A stretch of 64,000 nt of DNA from Paenibacillus dendritiformis (lineage in GTDB: Bacteria > Bacillota > Bacilli > Paenibacillales > Paenibacillaceae), in NCBI RefSeq assembly GCF_021654795.1, contig NZ_AP025344.1, positions 5,952,501 through 6,016,500 of the forward strand, in the 5' to 3' direction. Shown here piece after piece: positions 43,224-52,051 of the stretch. The notes under the pieces were generated by a model, which ran no database searches, had not been told where the DNA came from, and saw only the letters and a program-made list of their open reading frames with translations. The number at the start of each line of letters is the position of its first letter. Positions within the stretch are counted from its first letter, which is position 1. Both the position numbers and the translations under genes were made by a program.

Positions 43224-43733
43224 CTACGTGGAGCGGTTCTCTCCCGCGCCGGCATCCGCAGAACCTGTCAGCTTCCGGTATTGCATCAGCATGGCTGCGC
43301 GCCAAGGAAGCAGCATCCCGAACGCCAGGATGAAGAAGATGGACGCGCTCTGCGTTATGGAGACGACCTGCTCCACGACATCATGCAGAATGAGCCGCAA
43401 AACCAACAACGCGACGATCACCACGATGAACATATTCGAACGCTTCAGGTAGACTTGCCCGTCGTTCACTTCGAACCGCGAGGTGCGGATAAGCGGGTAC
43501 GAGAAGCATACCGCACCCGCCGCAAAAGCGGCAAGGCCCCATGTCCACGGGATCCGCATCGCCGGAACGATAAACATGAGAAAACCGGTGGCCATGCCGA
43601 TGGGCGGCATTATAATCTTTTTGGCGGAGGTCGGCTTGCGGGAGGCGCGAAGGCGCAGCACAATGACCGCCGTCCCGGCTGCGAGCGATACAAGCAGCGA
43701 TATCCATTGCGACGATACCAGGGCATGTGACAT
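43224..43733 (-). CDS. CcdC family membrane protein
   Basis: A 169-residue protein with five predicted helices, resembling CcdC (DUF1453) of Bacillus. KKIIMPPIGMATGFLMF near residue 40 is the conserved block. CcdC lies in the cytochrome c maturation locus of B. subtilis but is not essential for it; here no other cytochrome gene is near. The ATG at 43731-43733 follows GAGGTG by eight bases; another ATG lies two codons upstream. Confidence 0.82.
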   Translation of the reverse strand: MSHALVSSQWISLLVSLAAGTAVIVLRLRASRKPTSAKKIIMPPIGMATGFLMFIVPAMRIPWTWGLAAFAAGAVCFSYPLIRTSRFEVNDGQVYLKRSNMFIVVIVALLVLRLILHDVVEQVVSITQSASIFFILAFGMLLPWRAAMLMQYRKLTGSADAGAGENRST

Positions 43734-43739
43734 GGTCAT

Positions 43740-44304
43740 TCACCTCGATAGACTGGAATAGAACCGCAGGGCACCCGCGTCGCCCTCGGCCGTCTATGAC
43801 TTATTTTACATGAGTATGCCCTCGCTTACAAAGGATCCCCCTCCAGCTTCCCCCGCAGCCGGCGCATTCGCTATCCGCCCACTTGCGGCATCCCCGCACA
43901 ACCGGTTCTGCCCCTTTTACCCGCCGCCGCCCTCTGTGCCGTACTTGTCCCGTGCAGCGGCGAAAGGGGCTGCCTCCATAAGCCGTTATTAGCTCGACGA
44001 GACAGCCCCGCCCCGGTCTCTGACGGTGAGCGATGAAAAAACTGCGAATATGCAGTTTTTCTTTATGACTGGCACTCTGTCACAGGACTTCCTGCAAACC
44101 TGCATCAATTTCGGGGTGTCCAACAGTTAAAAGACAAAACTCGATAAAAATAATGTATTTTTTCAGGATTTTAATCAAATATCGCTTCTAAGATCGAAAA
44201 TTGCTGCTTTAACGCAGGATTTCACTGCACCCCCCCCCTTGTGTAACGCGAGTCGGGTCTGCAGCCAAGCTGCTCAACTTGTCGGTACATCTCCATCTTG
44301 CCTT
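43740..44304. other. 565-bp gap with terminators only
   Basis: It holds a hairpin GGGGCTG/CAGCCCC (about 43969-44008) and the terminator at 44036, and no coding signal. The run of nine C near 44230 is unusual for the region. Confidence 0.45.
44036..44064 (+). terminator. intrinsic terminator
   Basis: AAAAACTGC pairs with GCAGTTTTT around GAATAT, followed by CTTT. The A tract makes it work on the minus strand too, after the glycosyltransferase gene. Confidence 0.65.
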
Positions 44305-45516
44305 TTATACTTTTGAAAATAAGGACATAATCCGCTTCGCGGCTTCGGTGTACCCGCCAGCGCTGCGCAAGGAATCCCCTACCCGCTTGGCATGCTCTCT
44401 ATAAGATGATTCATTCAACACTTGCAGCAAAGCGGACTTCAACGCTTCAGGCGTAAGCTCGCTCTTCTTTAGACAAATCCCGGCTCCCAGCTCCTCTACC
44501 CGCTTGGCGACAATGGGCTGATCCGAGCTTAATGGAATCATGACCAGAGGCACGTCATAATATAACCCCTCGCTTGCGCTGTTCATGCCGGCATGGGTAA
44601 TAAAAGCATCGGCTTGCTGGAGCACTTCGAGCTGGGGAACATACGGCTCGATGATGAAATGGTGCGGAATCCGGTCACCCAGCGAGTCGAGATCCGTATC
44701 TTTGCCGCAAGATAACACAAATTGCGCCGGGATATCTTCACACGCCTCAAAGAAAAGCTTGTACAACTCCACATCCTTGGTTAAAATGCTTCCCATTGAT
44801 ATGTAGACCACTTTATCATATTGCGATCGAAGCTGTTCAAACGGAAAGGAGGGGGCATCGGGACGCGGCGTTATGGAAGGTCCGGTAAAGATATAGCTAT
44901 CGTCAAGCTTGTCCGACTCCGGTTGGAAATCGCGGCTTGTAAATACAATTTTAAATTGCCCATACTGGCGGGTAATATCTTCAATGGCGGGCACGGCTAC
45001 GTTGCAGGCCCGCGCGACGCTCTGCGCCGCCTTCTCCACTCTGGCATAAAGAGCTTCCACATCTAGATCATCGGCCTCGAACACTTCTATCATGCTGCTC
45101 AGAGGCTCGGAAAAAGCCAGGTTGGTAATCGAGCAGATCGTCGGGATGCCCAACTTTTCCCCTAAAATCGCCCCTCCCCACCCGAACAAGGAGTCAAAAA
45201 TCAGGTAATCAAAAGATTCTCCCTCTGTCTGCCTTAAAATTTCAGGAACATGAGGTTCAATAATGCCTCGTACAATAAATTCGGTGAAGTTAAGCGGGTG
45301 CTTATATTCCGTTGGATTAAAACCTAGCTGTCTAAATACGGTTTCATCCATTTGATAGGCTCGGAATTGCGCCCCGGTCCGGGCAAGCCTGGACCGATAT
45401 TGTTCCGAGCACATATAGACGACTTCTTCCCCATTGTCGACCAGTTGCTTCACTAATCCTATCGTAGGATTAACGTGACCTTCTGCTGGAATTGTTACAT
45501 ATAATACACGCGCCAC
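44305..45516 (-). CDS. GT1 family glycosyltransferase (YjiC/MGT type)
   Basis: A 403-residue soluble GT-B enzyme. It starts VLYVTIPAEGHVNPTIGL, with the catalytic His of this family in EGHVNP, and carries the nucleotide-sugar motif FITHAGMNSASEGLYYDVPL, SSDQPIVAKRVEELGAG near 320-360. Relatives (YjiC, OleD, macrolide glycosyltransferase) glycosylate small hydrophobic acceptors with UDP-glucose. It could protect against an antibiotic or tailor a product. It stands alone. Confidence 0.88.
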   Translation of the reverse strand: MARVLYVTIPAEGHVNPTIGLVKQLVDNGEEVVYMCSEQYRSRLARTGAQFRAYQMDETVFRQLGFNPTEYKHPLNFTEFIVRGIIEPHVPEILRQTEGESFDYLIFDSLFGWGGAILGEKLGIPTICSITNLAFSEPLSSMIEVFEADDLDVEALYARVEKAAQSVARACNVAVPAIEDITRQYGQFKIVFTSRDFQPESDKLDDSYIFTGPSITPRPDAPSFPFEQLRSQYDKVVYISMGSILTKDVELYKLFFEACEDIPAQFVLSCGKDTDLDSLGDRIPHHFIIEPYVPQLEVLQQADAFITHAGMNSASEGLYYDVPLVMIPLSSDQPIVAKRVEELGAGICLKKSELTPEALKSALLQVLNESSYREHAKRVGDSLRSAGGYTEAAKRIMSLFSKV

Positions 45517-45764
45517 TTACTCCACCTCCAAAATTATACTAAAATAGGATATTACTCCATTTTCATTATAAAGGAGGCCGCTCGCGGGGTCAAACAACGC
45601 TTGACCCTGCCATCCCTGCGCCAGGGAACCGTTCGGTTATTGGAAAGTACTCTTTGTTTCCATCGGAGCGAAGGGGATATTAGCCAGGAGTACCTTCAAG
45701 GGCACTCACTCGGCAGAAACAATGAAGCTTCCTCAGAAAGCCTGTCCCCCTCCCGCCATAAGCG

Positions 45765-45830
45765 AAAAAAGGAATAGAAGCCCCGGGAATCTCTTTCATT
45801 CGTTCCCCGGGACGATTCTATTCCTTCTTG
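45765..45830 (-). terminator. intrinsic terminator of hrpB
   Basis: On the minus strand AAGGAATAGAA pairs with TTCTATTCCTT, an inner CCCGGG element adds to it, and TTTTTT follows. The rest of the 360-bp gap before it holds nothing else I recognise. Confidence 0.85.
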
Positions 45831-45877
45831 TGTCGTCCATGATCTGATAAACTGCCGGTTCGGTGCGCTCAACGCGC

Positions 45878-48442
45878 TTATCCGCGCGGAGGCTGCGGCC
45901 TCGTGCGGCGCGTCGCGATCGCTTCATGCGGATCATCCGGCCAATAGTGCTTCGGGTAGCGGCCTTTCAGATCTTTTTTGACCTCGAAATAGGCGTTCTG
46001 CCAGAAGCTCGCCAAGTCCTGCGTGACCTGCACCGGACGCTGGGCCGGCGAGAGCAGGTGCAGCGTCAGCGGCACCGCGCCCTTCGCGATTCGGGGCGTC
46101 TCCTTCCAGCCGAACACTTCCTGCAGCCGCACGGCGAGCACCGGCCGATCCGGATCGGTGTAATCGATCGCGATTCGCGATCCGCTCGGCACCGTCATAT
46201 GGGTCGGCGCTTCCCGCTCAATCTGCTGCCGCTTCTCCCACGGCAGCAGCGCTTCGAGCGCCGCCGCGAGGTTGAGGCTCTGCAGGTCCGCCCGGCTTCG
46301 CATCCCGTAGACATGCGGACCGAGCCACTCCTCCAGCGTCGCGAGGAGGGCTTCCTCCCCGGCATCGGGCCAATCCGGCTGATGCCGGTGCATGAACTGA
46401 AGGCGCGTCTGCCATTGCCGCGCCTGCTTGGTCCACGGCAGCAGGGCGAGCCCTTCCCGGGCGATGCCCTGCAGCAGCGCGCGCTGCACCGCCTCCGCAT
46501 CGGGGGCGGGGTGCGGCGCGTCGGCCAGCGTGAGCGCGCCCAGCCGAACGCGCTCGCGCGCGCGGACCGCTTGGGCCGCCGCGTCCCAGGCGACCTGCGT
46601 CTCCCGCACGAGCTGCTCGGCGAAGTGCCGCTCCAGCAGGGCGCGATCCAAGGCCGCCGCCAGCAGGATGCGGCTGTCCGCGCCGGTGTCGTCGAGCTGC
46701 AGGGCGACGAGGTAGGGCTCGCGCGCCAGCGGGGCGCTGCGGGCCGCGGCGGGAGCGAAGGCCGCCCCGCGCCCGTTCGCGAGCAGGTAGCGGCCGTCCG
46801 CCCGGCGCTCCGCGATGCGGTCCGGGTACGCGAACGCGGCCAGCAGGCCTGCCTCGGCGGCGGATGGCGGCGGCGCTTCCGCGGGGGCGCCGAACGCCCG
46901 GCGGTAGCGCTGCGCCTGCTCGCGCACCTGGCGGACGGCGCCCTCGTCCAGCCGGCCGCCGGCCGCAGCCGCCGCCTGCGGAGCGCGGCGGGCCGCGAGC
47001 GCCTCCAGGCGCAAGGACAGATCCGGGCTAAGCGGCGTCTCCGCCGCGCCCGGGTCCTTGCGGAAGAGGTCGCGCTCGCCAAGCAGCGCCGCCAGATCGC
47101 AGGCGGCGGCGCCGAGGCCGAGCGGCTCCGCCCGCGCGATCATATGCGCGAGCCGCGGGTGCAGGCCGCTCCCGGCCAGCTCGCGCCCATGCGCCGTCAA
47201 AGCCCCGGCCGGCGTCAAGACGCCGAGCCGTTGAAGCAGATCGGCGCCTTGGGCCAGAGCGGCCGCGGGCGGCGGGGTCAGCCACCGCAGGTCGGATGCG
47301 GCGGTGCCCCAGACCGCGAGCTCCAGCACGAGCGGGGCCAGATCCGCATCCAGAATTTCCGGCGTATTCTGCGCCGGAAGCTGGGCGTGGCGCGCTTCCG
47401 GCCAGAGCCGGTAGCAGACGCCGGGGCCGAGACGGCCGGCCCGGCCGCGCCGCTGATCGGCGGACGCGCGGGAGACGGGCACCGTCTCCAGACGCGTCAT
47501 CCCGGTGCGCGGCGAGAAGCGCGGGACGCGCATAAGGCCGCTGTCGACGACGATGCGGACGCCTTCCACCGTCAAGCTCGTCTCGGCCAGCGCCGTGGCG
47601 AGCACGACCTTGCGCCCGCCGTCCGTCCCGGGCGCGATCGCGGCGTCCTGCGCTTCGGCCGAGAGCTGGCCGAACAGCGGGGCGATCCGCACCCGCCCGT
47701 CCATGCCTTGCGAGCGCAGCTCCGCATGAAGCGCCTCCTCCGTGCGGCGAATCTCGCCCGCGCCGGGCAGGAACGCCATGAGGTCGCCGTCATGGCGCTG
47801 GAGCGCCGAGGCGATCGTGCGGGCGACCGCCCGTTCAAGCGGCACGCTCTCCGGCTGCGGAGCATAATGCGTATCCACCGGATACGTCCGCCCCGGGCTA
47901 TGGATGACGGGCACGCCGCCCAGCAGGTTGGCGACCGGCTCGGCCTCCAGCGTGGCGGACATGACGAGGATCCGCAGATCGCCGCGCAGCAGCGCTTGCG
48001 ATTCGAGCGCCAGCGCCAGGCCGAGATCGGCGTCCAGATGCCGCTCATGGAACTCATCGAAAATGAGCAGGCCCACGCCCTCCAACGCCGGGTCGTCCTG
48101 CAGCATCCGGGTCAGGACCCCTTCCGTGATCACTTCCACCCGCGTCGCGGCGCTCACCTTCGTATCGAGGCGGACCCGGTAACCCACGGTCTGGCCGGGC
48201 TTCTCCCCCCTGGCCCGCGCCATATAGCGGGCCGCCGAACGGGCAGCCAGCCGCCGCGGCTCCAGCATCACGATGCGCTGGCCGCGAAGCCAGGGCTCGT
48301 CCAGCAGCGCCAACGGCACGCGCGTCGTCTTGCCCGCTCCCGGCTCGGCGACGAGCACCGCACCCCTGCCGTCGTGAAGAGCCTCCTTCAGCGCAGGCAG
48401 GGCATTCTCTATCGGCAATAGCTTCTGTTGCTCCACCATTCT
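45878..48442 (-). CDS. hrpB: ATP-dependent RNA helicase HrpB
   Basis: An 854-residue DEAH/RHA-type helicase. Motifs in order: Walker A AEPGAGKTTRVP near 32, EVITEGVLTRML, LLIFDEFHERHLDADL (DEFH box), VMSATLEAEP, VLATALAETSLTVEGV and motif VI QRRGRAGRLGPGVCY near 340, then the winged-helix and the HrpB-specific C-terminal domain ending in RRTRPQPPRG. Length matches the family (about 810-850). HrpB is broadly conserved but its RNA substrate in most bacteria is unknown. The middle is very Ala/Arg-rich with high G+C, giving a long spurious open frame on the other strand. The ATG at 48440-48442 follows GGAG. Confidence 0.94.
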   Translation of the reverse strand, partial: RMVEQQKLLPIENALPALKEALHDGRGAVLVAEPGAGKTTRVPLALLDEPWLRGQRIVMLEPRRLAARSAARYMARARGEKPGQTVGYRVRLDTKVSAATRVEVITEGVLTRMLQDDPALEGVGLLIFDEFHERHLDADLGLALALESQALLRGDLRILVMSATLEAEPVANLLGGVPVIHSPGRTYPVDTHYAPQPESVPLERAVARTIASALQRHDGDLMAFLPGAGEIRRTEEALHAELRSQGMDGRVRIAPLFGQLSAEAQDAAIAPGTDGGRKVVLATALAETSLTVEGVRIVVDSGLMRVPRFSPRTGMTRLETVPVSRASADQRRGRAGRLGPGVCYRLWPEARHAQLPAQNTPEILDADLAPLVLELAVWGTAASDLRWLTPPPAAALAQGADLLQRLGVLTPAGALTAHGRELAGSGLHPRLAHMIARAEPLGLGAAACDLAALLGERDLFRKDPGAAETPLSPDLSLRLEALAARRAPQAAAAAGGRLDEGAVRQVREQAQRYRRAFGAPAEAPPPSAAEAGLLAAFAYPDRIAERRADGRYLLANGRGAAFAPAAARSAPLAREPYLVALQLDDTGADSRILLAAALDRALLERHFAEQLVRETQVAWDAAAQAVRARERVRLGALTLADAPHPAPDAEAVQRALLQGIAREGLALLPWTKQARQWQTRLQFMHRHQPDWPDAGEEALLATLEEWLGPHVYGMRSRADLQSLNLAAALEALLPWEKRQQIEREAPTHMTVPSGSRIAIDYTDPDRPVLAVRLQEVFGWKETPRIAKGAVPLTLHLLSPAQRPVQVTQDLASFWQNAYFEVKKDLKGRYPKHYWPDDPHEAIATRRTRPQPPRG

Positions 48443-48609
48443 CATTCCTTCACTCCAAACTCCATGTCTGATTCCATTCACGGCCGCGTCCGTCGGCGCC
48501 GCGGCCGCTGCAGGAGACGGCGCATGAGGCCGATTCCTGCAGCGGGGCTGTGCACGACAGTTCGGGTCCCAGACCCGTCTTCCCTTCGTCCATCAAAGAT
48601 GAGAGACGG

Positions 48610-49119
48610 CTATCCCTTATATTCCGATCTCAGCATAGACATAATCGAGAGCGATTCAAAATGTTCTCCGTTGAACAGGCAGTCCCGCAATGTCCCTTCA
48701 TGGACGAAGCCGACCGCTTCATAGACGCGGCGCGCGCGGCCGTTCCCTTCCTTGACATCGAGCCAAATGCGGTGCGCTTCCGTCTGCTCCCAGATCCATC
48801 GCACGATCAGACGCATCGCCTCGGTCCCGTACCCCCGGCCCTTCTCCTTCAGCGCGATGCGTTGGATGCATACCGATCGGTTCGGATCCGTCAACCCCGT
48901 CACAATCATGTACCCCGCCGGAGCGCCCTGCTTGCCGATGATTACGGCATGGAGCACGCCTTCTTCGGTCAGGGCGGCCCGATGGCGCTCCGCGGTCCAT
49001 TGCCCGATGAACGGACGATTGTCCGGGTCGTTCTCGATCTCCCGGACGAAGGCCAGATCCCGCTCGTCCGTCGTCCGCAGCTCCAGCTTGGGCGATCGAA
49101 TGATGGTTCCCTTGTTCAT
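48610..49119 (-). CDS. GNAT acetyltransferase (RimJ/RimL-like)
   Basis: A 169-residue Gcn5-related acetyltransferase. The acetyl-CoA loop is LKEKGRGYGTEAMRLIVRWIW near 90-110 and the C-terminal WLDVKEGNGRARRVYEAVGFVHEGTLR is typical of RimJ/RimL-type enzymes, which acetylate protein N-termini or small amines. It starts seven bases after the MocR stop and is probably in one transcript with it. Confidence 0.88.
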   Translation of the reverse strand: MNKGTIIRSPKLELRTTDERDLAFVREIENDPDNRPFIGQWTAERHRAALTEEGVLHAVIIGKQGAPAGYMIVTGLTDPNRSVCIQRIALKEKGRGYGTEAMRLIVRWIWEQTEAHRIWLDVKEGNGRARRVYEAVGFVHEGTLRDCLFNGEHFESLSIMSMLRSEYKG

Positions 49120-49125
49120 TCTTCC

Positions 49126-50541
49126 TCATCCTTTCACGAACCAGGCCTCGTAGAGGCGGCCGATTCCGTCTTCAATCTGCTGCTCGCTGACGCCTCCGAA
49201 GCCGAGCAGCAGGGTGGGAGCCTCGGTGCCCTCGCCTTCCCCCCAATAGTTCGAAGTCGGGTACACCTTCACTCCGACACGGGCCGCCGCCTGCAGCAGC
49301 TCCGCTTCCGTCATGCCATTGCCGGCGCGAAGCAGCACATGAAGGCCGGAATCTTGCCCGATGACCCGAACCTGCCCGCCCATCGTGCGCTTGACGGCAG
49401 CCAGCAGGGCCGCATGCTTTTTGCGGTAAATTTTGCGGATTTTCCGGACATGCCGATCCCAGTGCCCTTCCTCCATGAACCGCTCCAGCGTCAGTTGATG
49501 CAGCTTGGACGCGGTCTGCTCATACACGGCAAACTCGCTCCGGTACCGTTCCAGCAGCGCCGGCGGCAGCACCATATAGCTGACGCGGATGGACGGCAGC
49601 AGCGACTTGGAGAAGGTGCCCATATAGATCACCCTCCCCCCCGAATCCAGTCCTTGCAGCGCCGGAATCGGCTTCGCGTGATACCGGAATTCGCCATCAT
49701 AGTCATCCTCGATGATGAGGCCGTCCCGCTCCTCCGCCCACTGCAGCAGCCGCAGCCGCTTCGCCACCGGCATGACCATGCCGCATGGGAACTGATGGGA
49801 CGGCGTAATATAGACCGCTTCCGCGCCGCTCGCCTTCAGCAGATCGACGTTCAAGCCGTCCCGCTCCATCGGAACGGAGACAAGGCGCAGCCCGTGGTTG
49901 CGGAAGATCGCCCAGGCGCCGTCATAGCCCGGATTCTCGATCGCGATCGTTCGGCGTTCGCGGCCGATCATCTGGCTGATCAGCATCAGAAGCTGCTGAA
50001 TGCCTGCCCCGATGACGACCTGCTCCGGTTCGCAGACCACTCCCCGCGACCGGCGTACATAAGCGGCAATCTGCTTCCGAAGCCCGGGCTCGCCCTGCCG
50101 CTCCCCGTATTGCAAGGCATCGACGGGCATCAGCCGCCACACGTCGTTCGACAGCTTGCGCCAGAGCGGGAGCGGAAAGCCGCGGGCATCGATATTGCCA
50201 TGCCGGAAATCAATCTCATAATCCATGGCAGCGGCCGGATCGGCTGGCGGCGGCGCATCCCGATGGCGGCTTGGCGGAGGCAGCTCTCCGTCGCCCTCCA
50301 GCTCGCAGACGAACAAGCCCGCCCGGGGGCGGCTGTCCGCATAGCCTTCCGCCTGCAGCTGCTGATAGGCGGCCTCCACGGTGTTGCGGCTAAGATGCAG
50401 GCTCTCCGCGAGCAGCCGAATCGAAGGCAGCCTCGTCCCGGACGGAATGGCGCCGCTCAAAATCTGCCGCTTCATATACCGGTAGATCTGCTTGTATTTG
50501 GCTTCCCCCAACTGCTCGTCAATGTATGGAACCAGGTCCAC
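49126..50541 (-). CDS. MocR/PdxR family regulator (GntR domain fused to aminotransferase domain)
   Basis: A 471-residue regulator. An N-terminal GntR winged helix (about 18-80: YKQIYRYMKRQILSGAIPSGTRLPSIRLLAESLHLSRNTVEAAYQQL; region positions only) is joined to a fold type I aminotransferase domain. The PLP lysine lies in YMGTFSKSLLPSIRVSYMV and the PLP aspartate in IIEDDYDGEFRY. MocR proteins sense PLP or an amine and often control a divergent gene, here the LysE exporter 126 bp away. The GTG at 50539-50541 follows AGGAGGG; the frame is open to 50595. Confidence 0.9.
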   Translation of the reverse strand: MDLVPYIDEQLGEAKYKQIYRYMKRQILSGAIPSGTRLPSIRLLAESLHLSRNTVEAAYQQLQAEGYADSRPRAGLFVCELEGDGELPPPSRHRDAPPPADPAAAMDYEIDFRHGNIDARGFPLPLWRKLSNDVWRLMPVDALQYGERQGEPGLRKQIAAYVRRSRGVVCEPEQVVIGAGIQQLLMLISQMIGRERRTIAIENPGYDGAWAIFRNHGLRLVSVPMERDGLNVDLLKASGAEAVYITPSHQFPCGMVMPVAKRLRLLQWAEERDGLIIEDDYDGEFRYHAKPIPALQGLDSGGRVIYMGTFSKSLLPSIRVSYMVLPPALLERYRSEFAVYEQTASKLHQLTLERFMEEGHWDRHVRKIRKIYRKKHAALLAAVKRTMGGQVRVIGQDSGLHVLLRAGNGMTEAELLQAAARVGVKVYPTSNYWGEGEGTEAPTLLLGFGGVSEQQIEDGIGRLYEAWFVKG

Positions 50542-50666
50542 CGTTAGCGCCCTCCTTCTGTACCCATCAATAACTGCAAATCTGTCACTTATCATCAGGA
50601 CAGTGATTGCCTATGATTATAGCAAACTTTGCAAGCTTTGATTACCTGTAGAAAGGAACATCGTTG

Positions 50667-51317
50667 ATGAGCATGTGGTTCAGTTATTTGCTGCTTGGCA
50701 TTTCACTGTCGGCCCCGGTCGGCCCGGTAAATGTGGCGCAGATTAAAGCCGGCCTGAGAGGAGGGTTCTGGAACGCCTGGTGCGTCGGCATCGGCGCGAT
50801 GTGCGCCGACGTCGTGTTCATGCTGCTGATTTATTTTGGGGCAGCCGCCTATGTAACGACGCCGCTGGCGAAGCTGATCATCTGGCTTCTAGGCTGCGGC
50901 GTGCTTCTGAAGCTCGGGTATGACAGCATCCGCGATGCCCGTTCCGTCATCGATACGGGGGAGACCGGCGGTTCACCCCGGCAAGAATCGGCCGGCTCGT
51001 CGTTCTTGTCCGGCTTCCTGATCGCGATTGCCAATCCGATGAACATCGTGTTCTGGATCGGCATCTATGGATCGGTTATGACCAAAACGCTGGAATCGTC
51101 GGGGAGTGGCCAAGCGCTATGGTTAAGCTGCGCGATTTTTGCCGGAGTGTGTCTGTGGGACTTCTCGGTCTCGCTCGTCGTCCACCTGAGCCGAAGAGCG
51201 GTCTCCCCGCGCCTCATGAAATGGATCTCGATCCTTGCCGGGTGGTCGCTTATCGGGTTCGGCGTCTACTTCGGGTATTCCGCATTTCAACAAACCGTTC
51301 TGCTGCTGCGCGGATAA
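50667..51317 (+). CDS. LysE family amino acid exporter
   Basis: A 216-residue membrane protein with six helices. LGISLSAPVGPVNVAQIKAGLRGGFWNAWCVGIGAM shows the family's first helices with the PVGP motif, and SGFLIAIANPMNIVFWIGIYG the second. Exporters of this family remove amino acids such as lysine, arginine or threonine. It is divergent from the MocR regulator. AAAGGAAC precedes the ATG. Confidence 0.9.
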   Translation: MSMWFSYLLLGISLSAPVGPVNVAQIKAGLRGGFWNAWCVGIGAMCADVVFMLLIYFGAAAYVTTPLAKLIIWLLGCGVLLKLGYDSIRDARSVIDTGETGGSPRQESAGSSFLSGFLIAIANPMNIVFWIGIYGSVMTKTLESSGSGQALWLSCAIFAGVCLWDFSVSLVVHLSRRAVSPRLMKWISILAGWSLIGFGVYFGYSAFQQTVLLLRG

Positions 51318-51469
51318 CGGGAATCCGCCCTTCTTTACAATCCGGCTGTTCTCCATGTACACTGGTCTCACTCGGATTATCGTGCGAGGAATACGATTCA
51401 GCTGCCCCTGCATAGGGTAAACAACATAAAACCGCGTATAAAAACAAGGTATCGGGAGGACGCCGCTTT

Positions 51470-52003
51470 ATGACCTTTTATCCGGAATTGCTGGCGACGC
51501 CGTTCCATGGGATCGCAGCCGCCTTATGGATCGTCGCCGTCATCGGCATGCTCGCCGGAGGCTACGATCGCAAGACCGTGCTGAAGAGCTCGGCCGGAGC
51601 TGCCCTGGTGCTGTACGGTGCCGCCAGCATTTTCATTTACGCCGTGTCCTACGACGCTCACCACATGGAAGCGAGGATGCTGCAATCTTTGGATGACCTG
51701 CATGCCGAGACGACCAAGGATTTGCATCTGATCCGGCCGGTTGATCATATGGCCGCGAAGGTCGGTTCGTTCCGTGATGAGGACATTTACCGGATCACGG
51801 TCTATGTCGGCAATTATAATGAGAACAAGGCATTCGATGGCAGCCTCTATGTGAAAATGTATGATGCGCAGGGCAATGTGCTGGAAGAGAAGACATACAA
51901 GGAACTTCATCTTCAGCCGGGGGAGAAAAAAGAGCTCGATCGGATGACGATGGAGACCGAGGTCGATCGGTATGAATTTAGGTACGAACCTGATCTACCC
52001 TAA
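51470..52003 (+). CDS. membrane protein of unknown function
   Basis: A 177-residue protein with two N-terminal membrane helices (about 12-32 and 40-60) and an exposed domain of about 110 residues with beta character (IYRITVYVGNYNENKAFDGSLYVKMYDAQGN), perhaps an Ig-like fold. No family recognised. GGGAGGA precedes the ATG. A terminator shared with the next, convergent gene follows. Confidence 0.7.
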   Translation: MTFYPELLATPFHGIAAALWIVAVIGMLAGGYDRKTVLKSSAGAALVLYGAASIFIYAVSYDAHHMEARMLQSLDDLHAETTKDLHLIRPVDHMAAKVGSFRDEDIYRITVYVGNYNENKAFDGSLYVKMYDAQGNVLEEKTYKELHLQPGEKKELDRMTMETEVDRYEFRYEPDLP

Positions 52004-52011
52004 CCACAAGC

Positions 52012-52051
52012 AAGCGGCACATCCGGAGCTACAGACCCGGATGCGCCGCTT
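52012..52051. terminator. bidirectional terminator between convergent genes
   Basis: AAGCGGC/GCCGCTT and the inner CATCCGG/CCGGATG form a long stem. It overlaps the last codons of the minus-strand gene. Confidence 0.7.

Noticed and set aside
45863..48421. 852-codon open frame on the plus strand opposite hrpB
   Set aside because: It mirrors an unmistakable HrpB on the other strand. The Arg/Gln/Pro-rich product has no domain, and G+C-rich codons of hrpB leave few stops in antisense.
48550..50547. 665-codon frame opposite the GNAT and MocR genes
   Set aside because: It crosses two clear genes on the other strand and has no recognisable domain.
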